A stretch of 64,000 bases of DNA, taken from assembly GCA_937926975.1 (NCBI GenBank), contig CALBCJ010000013.1:1-64000 (forward strand), read 5' to 3'. Below are positions 1 to 8,029 of this stretch, piece after piece; the stretch's first letter is position 1; each line of letters opens with the position of its first letter. The notes under the pieces were generated by a model. That model had not been told where the DNA came from. It did no database searches and saw only the letters and a program-made list of their open reading frames with translations. Source of the stretch: an uncultured Propionibacteriaceae bacterium (GTDB taxonomy: Bacteria; Actinomycetota; Actinomycetes; Propionibacteriales; Propionibacteriaceae). The translations under genes were made by a program, and so were the position numbers.

Positions 1-385
1 CGGCGGCGCGCGGGTCGGCCGGGCGCGGGCCAGGCCGGGCAGCGGGACGCGGGGCCGGCTTGGCGCTGGTGGTCTCGGCCACCCGGCTGGCGCCGGGCTC
101 GGGTGCGCCGGAGGCGGCTCGCGGGGCCGACGGAGCCGGGGCTCCGACAGTAGGCTGGGGTGCTGGCGGCTTCGCCGGGGCGGCCGGCTTGAGCGCCGGC
201 CGGGCAGGGCCGGGCTTGGCGGCGGCTGCACTGGCTGCGTTCTCCCGCAGCCTGCGCACAACGGGCGGCTCGATCGTCGACGAGGCTGAGCGCACGAACT
301 CGCCCATGTCATTGAGCCTTGTCAGAAGTTCCTTGCTTTCGAGTCCGAGCTCTTTCGCGAGCTCCCAGACACGGACCTTGGCCAC
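1..385 (-). CDS. infB: Translation initiation factor IF-2, N-terminal part (runs off the left edge)
   Basis: The protein starts at a GTG at 385 (VAKVRVWELAKELG), with GGAGAG just upstream as ribosome binding site. About 128 residues are in the window. Residues 1-50 match the small IF-2 N-terminal helical domain (WELAKELGLESKELL, then LNDMGEFVRSASSTIEPPV). After that comes the long alanine/proline-rich linker typical of high-GC actinobacterial IF-2. The GTPase core lies outside the window. IF-2 places initiator tRNA on the 30S subunit. It follows ylxR on the same strand after a 144-bp gap containing a small hairpin (CTGCCC/GGGCAG, 492-508). The family call is secure from the N-terminal domain and the operon position. 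Confidence 0.93.
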   Translation of the reverse strand, partial: MAKVRVWELAKELGLESKELLTRLNDMGEFVRSASSTIEPPVVRRLRENAASAAAAKPGPARPALKPAAPAKPPAPQPTVGAPAPSAPRAASGAPEPGASRVAETTSAKPAPRPAARPGPRPADPRAA

Positions 386-529
386 TACTCTCCTTCAGGT
401 CCGGACTCGAGCGTCACGGACCACTAGCTGGTTTTCATTGCGGCGTACTCATCGAGTGGTCATGAGCGCTAGCCCACCTTCTGGTCGTCACCTGCCCGAG
501 CTGGGCAGCTAGCCGCTCAGTCTAGGCCC

Positions 530-799
530 TCAAGCGCCCTGGTCGGCAAACGCGCCCGGCTGGAGAACGGCCGGGTCGACCTGGCAGCCCGCCAGGCGCA
601 GAGCCCGGGTGAACGCGCGGCGCCGGGTGGCCTGCGCCAGGCAGTCCGGGCTGGGGTGCAGCCAGGCGCCGCGCCCGGGGCGGCGGCGCTGGGGGTCCCA
701 CTGCAGCCGGCCGTTCGCGGGGTCCCAGACCACCCGCAGCAGCCGGGACGCGGGCTCGCGCTGACGGCAGCCGATGCAGGTCCGTACGGGTTCGGGCAT
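530..799 (-). CDS. ylxR: YlxR family RNA-binding protein (DUF448)
   Basis: An 89-residue basic protein with the family signature RTCIGCRQ near the N-terminus and a conserved GRGAWLHPSPDCL block. YlxR proteins are small nucleic-acid-binding proteins encoded between nusA and infB in most Gram-positives; their exact role is poorly defined. The position just before infB supports the call. Unusually, a subtilisin gene and a hairpin separate it from nusA. The sequence CACAAT lies 6 nt before the ATG, so the gene may have its own promoter and a leaderless message; this is an inference from spacing only. Confidence 0.9.
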   Translation of the reverse strand: MPEPVRTCIGCRQREPASRLLRVVWDPANGRLQWDPQRRRPGRGAWLHPSPDCLAQATRRRAFTRALRLAGCQVDPAVLQPGAFADQGA

Positions 800-835
800 G
801 CGCCCATTGTGGCGGAGCCGGCTGGAAGCAGACGA

Positions 836-869
836 GTGCCGAGAGCCGACCGGAGCCGGCCCTCGGCAC
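836..869. terminator. Hairpin between the subtilisin gene and ylxR
   Basis: GTGCCGAG (836-843) is perfectly complementary to CTCGGCAC (862-869); the 18-nt interior contains a further CCGG/CCGG pair. It lies 14 nt past the subtilisin stop codon on the minus strand, where a terminator or attenuator is expected. There is no T-tract, so intrinsic termination is not certain. Confidence 0.5.
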
Positions 870-882
870 TGTCTGGTCGGGG

Positions 883-3390
883 CTACGGCAGGACGTAGCC
901 CGACAGGTCGGCAACCACCTGGGCGGACCCACCGGCCGAGGCCCAGTACAGGTCAACGGACCGCTGGTTCAGCGTGGCCAGGGCCAGGTTCGGGGTCACC
1001 GCCGGCTCGGTCACGTTGACGTTCGACACCACGGGCCGAGCCCGGCCCGTGGGGTAGGCGGTCAGGTAGCCGGCGGCCTGGTTCTCGGCCACGGTCAGGT
1101 TGAGGACCACGGCCGGCGCCTGCTGGGCCACCGCCGCCTTGTCCAGCACCGGCAGACTCAGCACCTGCTGGTTGCTGACCGGGCCACCCTCGGCTCGGGT
1201 GTCGAGGACCCGGGTCGGCGCCATCGCGACGATCCCGCCCGAGGCCTGGGCCTCACCGTCGGTGACATAGCCCTGGATGTCGACCACCAGGTGCAGCGGC
1301 GAGTCCGAGCCGTTGTGGAGCACGATCCCCTCTGCGCCGACCTTGACCAGCACCAGGTTCGGCACGGTCTGCCCAGCGACGTAGTTGAGGTTGGAGGCGA
1401 CCGGCCGGTCCCCGCCGGGGTAGACGGTGACATAGCCCGCAGCGCCCGGGTCGACCGCGGTCACGTTGACGAAGACCGCACTCACCGCGCCCGGCAGACC
1501 GGCCTTGCCCGCCACCGGCAGCGTGAGGTCACCGCCGGCCGGCACCACGTCGGTGTCGCGGGTGTCGACCAGCCGGGTCGGCTTGACCAGCTGCAGGGTG
1601 CCCGGCTCCCGTGCCTGGCCGCCCACGACGTAGCCCTGCACGTCGGCCACCAGGTGGGCGGTGCCCTGGGACTGGTACTTCAGCGCGATCTTGCCCTCGG
1701 CGCTGAGCGGGACCACAGCCAGGTTCGACCGGGTCCTGCCGGCGAAGTTCACGTTCGACGCCAGCGGCGCCTCGTCCCCGGCCGCGTAGGCGGTCAGGAA
1801 GCCGGCTGCCTGCGGCTCGGCCACCGTCAGGTTCACAACCACCGCCGAGGCACCGGTCGGCACCCCGGTTGAGCCGGTCACCTTCACCTCGACCTGGTCG
1901 CCGTCGCTCACCGCGCCGTTGCGCCCCAGGCCGGTGCGGCTGTCCAGCACCCGGACCGGGGCCAGGGCCCGGTAGGTGCCGGGAGTGGCGGCCACGATCG
2001 GGGTGAACGGCTCGCTCACCGCCCGGACCCCCTGGTACCCCTGCTTGGCGCCACCGACGCGGACCGTCAGCGGCTGGTTCAGGTCCTGAGGGACCGTGGT
2101 GTAGTACCGGCTGTTGGCGCCCGGGATCTCCACACCGCCCCGCAGCCACTGGTACGAGGTCCTGGTGGGCTCCGGCTTCCAGCCGAGGTCCGCGGTCAGC
2201 TGTGAGCCGATCGTCGTCGACCCGCTGATCACCGGCTTCTCACCGGTGAAGGTGCCCAGCGGGCCCACGTTCAGCAGCCGGTTCGGCGACCGGGGGGCCA
2301 CCACCATGTCACCGGTGGCGCGCAGCTTGAGGTCGTTCCAGACCTGCTGGTAGTCCCAGTCCGGGTTCTCTGCCAGCACCTGCGCCGCCGCGCCCGACAC
2401 CAGCGGGGCCGCGAACGAGGTGCCGCTGGCCAGCCCGGTCGGAGAGGCTCCCGGGGCGCCGTCGTGGGCCGCCTGGACGTTCGCGCCCGGCGCGTACAGG
2501 TCGACGCAGGTGCCGTAGTTGGACCAGCTCGGCTCCCGGTCCGAGGCGTCGGTGGCGCCCACGGTGATCACCTCGGGCAGGTTGCCCGGGGTCTGGCGGC
2601 AGGCGTCGACACCGTCGTTGCCGGCCGAGGTCACCACCACGAGGCCGTCGTTGATCATGGCCTTGGTCGGGGTGTCCAGGTACGTGCCGAAGTTGCCGAG
2701 GCTGGCATTGACCACCGCCGGGGCGCCCTGGGGGTGGTTGGCGATGATCCACTCGGCGGCCTGCCAGTAGTCGGCGGTGCTCCCCCGGTTGTCGCAGCCC
2801 AGGATCCGGACCGGGACCAGGGTGACGCCCTTGGCGGAGCCGAAGGTGGCCCCGGCGACCATGCTCGAGACCGCCGTCCCGTGCTGCTGGCAGCCGACCG
2901 GGGTGTCGCCCTTCACCAGGTCCGTGCCGGGCTCGATGATGACGTTCTTGAACTCGCTGTGGGTACGGTCGATGCCAGAGTCCATGACGTACACGGTGAC
3001 GCCCGCACCGGTGCTCGGGTAGTCGTAGGAGTCGTTCTTCCAGGTCTCGCGACCGTCGATCCGGTCCAGGTGCCAGGGGGCCGGGGTCTGCACCTCGTCG
3101 CCCTTGATCTCGTGGTCCTGGATCACCGTGGCGACCCGGGGGTGCTTGCTCAGCGACCTCGCCTCGGAGACGGTCAGCCGGGTGATGGCGCCCTGGGCGA
3201 CATGGCTCAGGATCGTCGTCTCGGACCGGGAGCGCAGCGGCAGCACCTGCGGCGCCTGGCTCTCGGCGACGACGCCGTCGCGGAAGGTGACAATGTACGT
3301 CGCCTCCTCGCCAGCGGCTTGGGCGGGTGGGGCCAGCGGTACGGCCAGGAGCAGGCCGGACAACCCCACGACAGACAGCAGACGACGCAT
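883..3390 (-). CDS. Secreted subtilisin-like serine peptidase (S8) with Ig-like domain and three RVLDTR-type repeats
   Basis: 835 residues from the ATG at 3390, which has GAGG 6 nt upstream; an in-frame upstream extension lacks a signal sequence at its start and is not used. Order: signal peptide 1-25 ending AQA; I9-like propeptide about 30-95; S8 catalytic domain about 125-390 with Asp137 (VMDSGID), His170 (QQHGTAV), oxyanion Asn258 (SAGNDG) and Ser325 (SGTSFAAP). Then an Ig-like segment (YQWLRGG...IPGA) and three repeats each opening RVLDSR, RLVDTR or RVLDTR. These repeats are common in exported actinobacterial proteins. The catalytic set is complete, so it should be an active exported protease. 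It sits between nusA and ylxR, an unusual place. Its substrate cannot be inferred. Confidence 0.9.
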   Translation of the reverse strand: MRRLLSVVGLSGLLLAVPLAPPAQAAGEEATYIVTFRDGVVAESQAPQVLPLRSRSETTILSHVAQGAITRLTVSEARSLSKHPRVATVIQDHEIKGDEVQTPAPWHLDRIDGRETWKNDSYDYPSTGAGVTVYVMDSGIDRTHSEFKNVIIEPGTDLVKGDTPVGCQQHGTAVSSMVAGATFGSAKGVTLVPVRILGCDNRGSTADYWQAAEWIIANHPQGAPAVVNASLGNFGTYLDTPTKAMINDGLVVVTSAGNDGVDACRQTPGNLPEVITVGATDASDREPSWSNYGTCVDLYAPGANVQAAHDGAPGASPTGLASGTSFAAPLVSGAAAQVLAENPDWDYQQVWNDLKLRATGDMVVAPRSPNRLLNVGPLGTFTGEKPVISGSTTIGSQLTADLGWKPEPTRTSYQWLRGGVEIPGANSRYYTTVPQDLNQPLTVRVGGAKQGYQGVRAVSEPFTPIVAATPGTYRALAPVRVLDSRTGLGRNGAVSDGDQVEVKVTGSTGVPTGASAVVVNLTVAEPQAAGFLTAYAAGDEAPLASNVNFAGRTRSNLAVVPLSAEGKIALKYQSQGTAHLVADVQGYVVGGQAREPGTLQLVKPTRLVDTRDTDVVPAGGDLTLPVAGKAGLPGAVSAVFVNVTAVDPGAAGYVTVYPGGDRPVASNLNYVAGQTVPNLVLVKVGAEGIVLHNGSDSPLHLVVDIQGYVTDGEAQASGGIVAMAPTRVLDTRAEGGPVSNQQVLSLPVLDKAAVAQQAPAVVLNLTVAENQAAGYLTAYPTGRARPVVSNVNVTEPAVTPNLALATLNQRSVDLYWASAGGSAQVVADLSGYVLP

Positions 3391-3645
3391 CAGCACCTCG
3401 CTTCTCGTGGACGTAGGCCTGATGCTGGTCCTCCGAGGAGAAACTGACAAGCTTGATGAGCATTCTCACCGAGAGCCAGCCGAAGCCTCCGGGGCGGCCG
3501 TCCGAAACCTCTGCACCCAGCAGCGGCTAGGCAGGTTCTATGCATGACACATAGTCAGATGCCCTAGGAGCCCGCACCGGCCGTGGCCGTCTGGGTGCTC
3601 GGCTGGTCGAGGCCACCCGCCGGCGCAGGCCCCGCCCGCCCCAGG

Positions 3646-4644
3646 TCACCTCGTACGTGAAGACCCGGGTGAGGGCTCGGGCGCGGTGTCGGGGCGGATG
3701 TCGATCCGCCAGCCGGTGAGCCGGGCCGCCAGCCGGGCGTTCTGCCCCTCCCGGCCGATCGCCAGCGAGAGCTGGTAGTCCGGGACCACCACCCGCGCTG
3801 AGCGGGCCGCCGGGTCGACCACGGTCACGCTGCTGACCCGGGCCGGCGAGAGCGCCGAGGCGACGAAGGTGGCCGGGTCGTCGGACCAGTCGACGATGTC
3901 GATCTTCTCCCCGCCCAGCTCGTTCATCACGGCCCGGACCCGCTGCCCCATCGGCCCGATGCAGGCACCCTTGGCCGAGACGTCCGGGTTGGTGGAGTGG
4001 ACCGCCAGCTTGGTGCGGTGCCCGGCCTCCCGGGCCAGGGCCTTGATCTGCACCACGCCCTGCTCGATCTCCGGGACCTCCAGCGCGAACAGCTTCTCCA
4101 CCAGGCCCGGGTGGGTCCGCGACACCACCACCTGGGGGCCGCGCAGGTCGCGACGGACGGCCACCACGTATACCCGCAGCCGGGTCCCGTGCCGGTAGTC
4201 CTCACCGGGGACCTGCTCGGCCTGGGGCAGGATCGCCTCGATCTTGCCCAGGTCGACCCGGACCGTCGAGCTGTGCCGGTCCTGCTGCACCACACCGGCG
4301 AGGATGTCGCCCTCGCTGGCGGCGAAGTGCCCGTACTTCTGCTCGTCCTCGGCCTCGCGGATCCGCTGGAAGACGATCTGGCGCGCGGTCGCCGCGGCCA
4401 CCCTGCCGAAGCCCGACGGGGTGTCGTCGTACTCCCCCACCAGCTCGCCGTCCGCGTCGAGCTCGGGGGCCAGGACCTGGACCTTCCCGCTCTTGCGGTC
4501 GATCACCACCCGGGCACCCTTGACGTGCCCCTCGGTCTTCTCGTACGCGTTCAGCAGCGCATCGGTCAGCGCCTCGATCACGACCTCGGTCGGGATCTCC
4601 TTGTCGCGCTCCAGCTGGCGCAGCGCCACCATGTCGATGTCCAT
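3646..4644 (-). CDS. nusA: Transcription termination/antitermination factor NusA
   Basis: 332 residues, the usual length for actinobacterial NusA without the C-terminal acidic repeats. The N-terminal RNA-polymerase-binding domain starts MDIDMVALRQLERDKEIP; it is followed by an S1 domain (about 120-185) and two KH domains with the conserved GPMGQRVRAVMNELGGEKID and AIGREGQNARLAARL. NusA binds RNA polymerase and nascent RNA and modulates pausing, termination and antitermination. The ATG at 4644 lies 1 bp after the rimP stop, so the two are translationally coupled. Downstream the usual neighbour ylxR is displaced by the subtilisin gene. Confidence 0.97.
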   Translation of the reverse strand: MDIDMVALRQLERDKEIPTEVVIEALTDALLNAYEKTEGHVKGARVVIDRKSGKVQVLAPELDADGELVGEYDDTPSGFGRVAAATARQIVFQRIREAEDEQKYGHFAASEGDILAGVVQQDRHSSTVRVDLGKIEAILPQAEQVPGEDYRHGTRLRVYVVAVRRDLRGPQVVVSRTHPGLVEKLFALEVPEIEQGVVQIKALAREAGHRTKLAVHSTNPDVSAKGACIGPMGQRVRAVMNELGGEKIDIVDWSDDPATFVASALSPARVSSVTVVDPAARSARVVVPDYQLSLAIGREGQNARLAARLTGWRIDIRPDTAPEPSPGSSRTR

Positions 4645-4645
4645 G

Positions 4646-5131
4646 TCACTCCTGCTCGTCGAGGTCGTCGAGGTCGGGGTCGGTAGGGCGGTTGAACTCG
4701 ATCTGGACCGTGGCCCGCTTCACCTGGTGGTAGCGGACCGGGCCGGTGTCAAGCAGTGCCTGGTCGGCGTCGGCGGAGCTGATCCGACCGGTCTGCCTGG
4801 TGCCGTCGGTGAGGGTCACCTCGACCAGGCGGCCGGTGTTGCGCCGCCAGTGCTGTGGCTTCGTCAGCGGCGCGCTGGCGCCGCGGGAGGTGACCTCGAG
4901 GTGGTACGGGGCAGAGCCGGTGAGGTCACAGCCGTCCAGGGCCTCCGAGACGCTGCGGCTGGCCTCGGCTACCTCGTCGAGCAGCGGCCCGCGGCCCTTC
5001 GGGCCGTCGCCGTCCACCGTCACCCGCAGCACCCGCCGGGCACCACCACCGACGATCTCCAGCCCGTCGAGCTCCAGGGCGTGGGCAGCAAGGACCGGCT
5101 CCAGAAGTGCCTTCAGGGCAGTCAGATTCAT
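4646..5131 (-). CDS. rimP: Ribosome maturation factor RimP
   Basis: 161 residues with the RimP N-terminal alpha/beta domain (LEIVGGGARRVLRVTVDGD, YHLEVTSRGASAPL) and C-terminal SH3-like barrel (GRLVEVTLTDG...GRISSADADQALL). RimP assists 30S assembly. The ATG at 5131 follows a CCGGAGGACC ribosome site. It is the first gene of the rimP-nusA transcription unit; a -10 box TATGCT lies about 37 bp upstream. The acidic C-terminal tail is common in high-GC members. Confidence 0.96.
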   Translation of the reverse strand: MNLTALKALLEPVLAAHALELDGLEIVGGGARRVLRVTVDGDGPKGRGPLLDEVAEASRSVSEALDGCDLTGSAPYHLEVTSRGASAPLTKPQHWRRNTGRLVEVTLTDGTRQTGRISSADADQALLDTGPVRYHQVKRATVQIEFNRPTDPDLDDLDEQE

Positions 5132-5167
5132 ACGGTCCTCCGGTTGGGTGCCGCTGTTGTGCCCGCC

Positions 5168-5173
5168 AGCATA
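5168..5173 (-). promoter_or_regulatory. Predicted -10 box of the rimP-nusA operon
   Basis: Minus-strand TATGCT lies 37 bp before the rimP start codon, leaving a leader of about 30 nt that carries the GGAGGA ribosome site. No convincing -35 element is visible. Prediction from spacing only. Confidence 0.45.
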
Positions 5174-5460
5174 ACTGTGCTGAAGCGCCGCCGCGGCTCG
5201 GCTGCTCCGCTCGACACGCCGTCACTGCGTACCTGATCGCCGCTGCCTGCGCGGCGGCTGGCTGCCTCGCCCTAGCCCCGGGCTTCCTCCTCGCGGTGGC
5301 GAGGTCCTCTCCGCCCGGGTGCAGCCGGTCGGTCTTCACTGCTGGCTCGCCCAGCCGGAGGGGCTCGCCGGCTCCCGGGGCCCTGCTCGGCACGTGTCGA
5401 GGCGCGAGAAGCCAGCCAGCGTGTGGCTGTGGTTGGCGAGCACGCCTGGGGCGGTCCCGG

Positions 5461-5466
5461 TAGGTT
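5461..5466 (+). promoter_or_regulatory. Predicted leaderless promoter, -10 box TAGGTT
   Basis: TAGGTT lies exactly 7 nt before the ATG at 5474, and no Shine-Dalgarno sequence is present. This spacing puts the transcription start at or next to the start codon. The same box and spacing recur before 6549 and 55170. Confidence 0.55.
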
Positions 5467-5473
5467 GACGCCC

Positions 5474-6421
5474 ATGCAGCGGCGGGCCTTCCTGGGAATG
5501 ATGGTGGCGGCACTGGTCGGCTGCTCGGGGACGACGCTGGACGACCCCCGAGTGAAGGGCACCCCGCAGACGTACGTGTCGACGCCGCCGGTCCGGCCGG
5601 CCGGGGCCGACCATGTGCTGACCCTGGAGCTGGAGGCGGCGGCGCGGCTGGAGGCGGCCGCGAAGGCCTCCTGGGCCGGTGCCGACGCCGCCCGGTGGCA
5701 GTCGCTGGCCGCGACCCGCCGGGCGCACGCCGCGGTCCTGGCCTCCCTTGACCCGCTGCGCCGCGAGCCGGGCCAGTCTCCGACGCTGCGCCCGGCGACC
5801 CCGGCGGCCAGCAAAGACGCTGGTCAGGCGGCGGTCACCGCGGCCTTGACGAGCGCCCGGGACGCGGCCCTGGTGCTGTCGGGCGAGTCGAGCGGGGTGC
5901 TGTCGGCGTTCTGGGCCTCGCTGGCGGCCTCGGCCCAGCAGGGGCTGTCCCCGGCACCCGCGGCCACGGTCCGCAAGGCCGTACCGATGCGGCTGGTCGA
6001 GACCGCCTCGTCCTCACAGGTCGCGGCGAACCAGGCGCTGGGCCGGCTCCACGAGGCTGTGTACGGGATGCAGTCAGTGCTCGGGATGCTGCCCGCCCGG
6101 CACCAGCTGCGACCGGCGGTGGCCACCCTGGTGACCACGCTGAAGACCGAGCGGGACTCCCTGGTGGCCTACCTGCGGACCCGCTCGATGGGCCCCGACC
6201 CCGGGCCGGGGGTGTACTCGGTCCCGCCAGTGCCGCCCAACGGTCAGGCGCTGCCGGTCGTGGGTGGGCTGCTGGAGGCGGTCACCCAGGCGGCGGCGGT
6301 CTGGGTCGCCTCGGCCGGCAGTGAGGACCACCACCGCTCGGTGGACCTGCTGCTGGCCGCCTCCGGGTACGGGCTGCCACTCGGGCTGGGCCTGGCCGAG
6401 TACCCCGGCTGGCCCGACTGA
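5474..6421 (+). CDS. Ferritin-like DUF4439 lipoprotein
   Basis: 315 residues from the ATG at 5474; the reading frame extends upstream but only this start gives a proper export signal. The N-terminus MQRRAFLGMMVAALVGC is a signal peptide with a lipobox ending in Cys, so a membrane-anchored lipoprotein is expected. The mature part is helical and alanine-rich, with a C-terminal half (about 165-315) that resembles the DUF4439 ferritin-like four-helix domain. DUF4439 genes are found next to rimP in other actinobacteria, including mycobacteria, which supports the assignment. Whether it binds metal cannot be read from the sequence. The gene is transcribed away from rimP. Confidence 0.7.
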   Translation: MQRRAFLGMMVAALVGCSGTTLDDPRVKGTPQTYVSTPPVRPAGADHVLTLELEAAARLEAAAKASWAGADAARWQSLAATRRAHAAVLASLDPLRREPGQSPTLRPATPAASKDAGQAAVTAALTSARDAALVLSGESSGVLSAFWASLAASAQQGLSPAPAATVRKAVPMRLVETASSSQVAANQALGRLHEAVYGMQSVLGMLPARHQLRPAVATLVTTLKTERDSLVAYLRTRSMGPDPGPGVYSVPPVPPNGQALPVVGGLLEAVTQAAAVWVASAGSEDHHRSVDLLLAASGYGLPLGLGLAEYPGWPD

Positions 6422-6440
6422 CCGGCCCCTCCTGGGCCTG

Positions 6441-6518
6441 GCCCAGTAGAAACCTGCCGATTTGCCCAGCAGAAACCCGCCGATCTGCCCAGTAGAAACC
6501 CGCCGATTTGCCCAGTAG
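6441..6518. repeat. Tandem 23-bp direct repeats upstream of the AAA ATPase gene
   Basis: Three full units begin at 6441, 6464 and 6487 (core GCCCAGTAGAAACC, then YGCCGATYT), with a fourth truncated copy GCCCAGTAG at 6510-6518. Units differ at only one to three positions. The array ends 17 bp before the predicted -10 box at 6536, so it abuts the -35 region. The 23-bp period is about two helical turns, as expected for a multi-site operator. There are no spacers, so it is not CRISPR. Confidence 0.85.
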
Positions 6519-6535
6519 GCCTAATCAAGCAGTGC

Positions 6536-6541
6536 TAGGTT
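6536..6541 (+). promoter_or_regulatory. Predicted leaderless promoter, -10 box TAGGTT
   Basis: TAGGTT is followed by 7 nt and then the GTG at 6549. This identifies GTG 6549, rather than the in-frame TTG at 6540 that lies inside the box, as the likely start. The tandem repeats end 17 bp upstream. Confidence 0.5.
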
Positions 6542-6548
6542 GCTTCTT

Positions 6549-7823
6549 GTGGAGTATCGCCCTCGGGTTCTGGACTCGGTCCTCGATGAGCTGCTGACCG
6601 AGCTGCCCGCTGTCGCCATCGAAGGAGCCAAGGGGGTCGGGAAGACAGCCACCGCCAGCCGCCGCGCCCGCACTGTCCTCACCCTCAGTGACCCCCGTGC
6701 CAGGGCCAGCGTCGCATCGAGCTACGACCTCATCACCCAGCTGCCCGCACCCGTCCTGATCGACGAGTGGCAGCTGGAACCGAGTGTGTGGGAGCGCGTC
6801 CGGGCCGCCGTAGACGAGAACCCGACCGCTGGGGCTCGCTTCCTGCTCGCAGGCTCGGCCGGGGTGCCCGGCAACGTGCGTCTCCACAGTGGGGCTGGCC
6901 GGATCGTACGGCTCGTGCTGCGACCGATGGCGCTGAGCGAACGAGCCCTGAGCGCCGGGCCGGCGATTCGTCTGTCCGACCTTCACGCGGGCCACGCCAC
7001 CATTGAAGGAACCTGCTCGCTACGGCTGCCCGACTATGTCGACGAGGTCCTGCGCTCTGGGCTGCCAGGAGTCCGGGACCTGTCCCCCACCGCCCGCGGC
7101 TACCAGCTCGATGGGTACCTCGCCCGGATCATCGAGCGCGAGCTTCCCGAGAACGGGATGCCCGTCCGTCGCCCCGGCGCCCTGCGCTCCTGGCTGCGCG
7201 CCTACGCTGCCGCAACTGCGTCGACGGCCAGCTACACGACGATCCTCGCGGCCGCCACGACCGCCCAGCCGGACAAGCCCGCGCGGACGACGGTTGACCT
7301 CTACCGTGAGCACCTCACCCGGCTCTTCATTCTGGAACCACTGGAGTCCTGGGCACCCACCTTCGCACCGCTGACGAACCTCGTCGCCGCACCGAAGCAC
7401 CACCTGGTCGACCCGGCCCTGGCCGCACGGCTGATGGGAGTTGGCAAGCAAGGCCTGCTCCAGGGTGAGGGTCACCAGATCGTCCCCACGACGGCCACCT
7501 GGCTCGGTGCCCTGATCGAGTCCCTCGCGGTCCAGTCGCTGCGCGTCTACGCAGAGTCCTGGGGGGCCCATGTGGGGCACCTGCGCACCAATCGAGGCGA
7601 GCACGAGGTCGACATCATCGTCGAGACCCCGGACACTCGGGTGACGGCCTTCGAGGTCAAGGTCGCCGACACCGTCACCGACCGCGACGTACGTCACCTG
7701 CTGTGGCTGCGTGACCAGCTCGGGGAACGGCTCATGGAGGCCGCGGTGCTGTACACCGGGCCGTACGCGTACCGCCGCACCGACGGCATCGCCGTCATCC
7801 CGTTGGCGCTGCTGGCCCCGTAG
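6549..7823 (+). CDS. AAA_14/DUF4143 family ATP-binding protein
   Basis: 424 residues from the GTG at 6549. The N-terminal ATPase has a Walker A motif GAKGVGKT (26-33) and a Walker B-like VLIDEWQ (69-75). The C-terminal part matches DUF4143, with EVDIIVE followed by AFEVKV near residue 350-375, a pattern resembling the PD-(D/E)XK nuclease fold. Proteins of this two-domain family are widespread, often multi-copy and patchily distributed; their function is not established, although a nucleic-acid or toxin-antitoxin-like role has been suspected. The gene is preceded by a repeat array and followed by a truncated phospholipase-D-like remnant, which suggests that it arrived by insertion. Confidence 0.85.
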   Translation: MEYRPRVLDSVLDELLTELPAVAIEGAKGVGKTATASRRARTVLTLSDPRARASVASSYDLITQLPAPVLIDEWQLEPSVWERVRAAVDENPTAGARFLLAGSAGVPGNVRLHSGAGRIVRLVLRPMALSERALSAGPAIRLSDLHAGHATIEGTCSLRLPDYVDEVLRSGLPGVRDLSPTARGYQLDGYLARIIERELPENGMPVRRPGALRSWLRAYAAATASTASYTTILAAATTAQPDKPARTTVDLYREHLTRLFILEPLESWAPTFAPLTNLVAAPKHHLVDPALAARLMGVGKQGLLQGEGHQIVPTTATWLGALIESLAVQSLRVYAESWGAHVGHLRTNRGEHEVDIIVETPDTRVTAFEVKVADTVTDRDVRHLLWLRDQLGERLMEAAVLYTGPYAYRRTDGIAVIPLALLAP

Positions 7824-7854
7824 CCGCCCTCGCACCCAGGCCAAGCCCTCGCCC

Positions 7855-7995
7855 GTGACCAGTGCCAACGTCTCCTTCAGCGCCGAGGAGCTCAACGTCG
7901 AGCTTGGCCTGCGGCTGGACGACCCGGTGCTGACCGACCTGGTCGAGACCCAGCTGCGCCGCCTCGAGGGCATCGTCTACGAACGAGTCCGCTGA
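7855..7995 (+). pseudogene. C-terminal remnant of a phospholipase D superfamily protein
   Basis: A 46-residue reading frame from GTG 7855 reads SANVSFSAEELNVELGLRLDD and on to a stop at 7995. The pattern SANxS....xN.EL.L...D fits the segment after the lysine of the second HKD motif in PLD-family enzymes (GSxNxxxxSxxxNxE). The preceding HxK part and the whole first domain are missing; the frame before it is not PLD-like. The break lies within about 30 bp of the stop codon of the ATPase gene. Alternatively it is a small orphan gene, but the motif match favours a remnant. Confidence 0.55.
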
Positions 7996-8029
7996 GCCCA
8001 GACCCCGCTCTGGTGCCGCGGCGGGTTGG

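Larger units (their letters stand above)
5132..5473. other. 342-bp divergent intergenic region
   Basis: This region separates rimP (minus) from the ferritin-like lipoprotein gene (plus). It holds the predicted rimP -10 box near one end, the predicted leaderless promoter of the lipoprotein gene at the other (5461-5466), and a short CCTCGC/GCGAGG hairpin near 5290-5305. I see no coding potential or other structure in it. Confidence 0.5.

Noticed and set aside
6441..6518. Possible CRISPR array
   Set aside because: Units are contiguous 23-bp direct repeats with no spacers and there are no cas genes.
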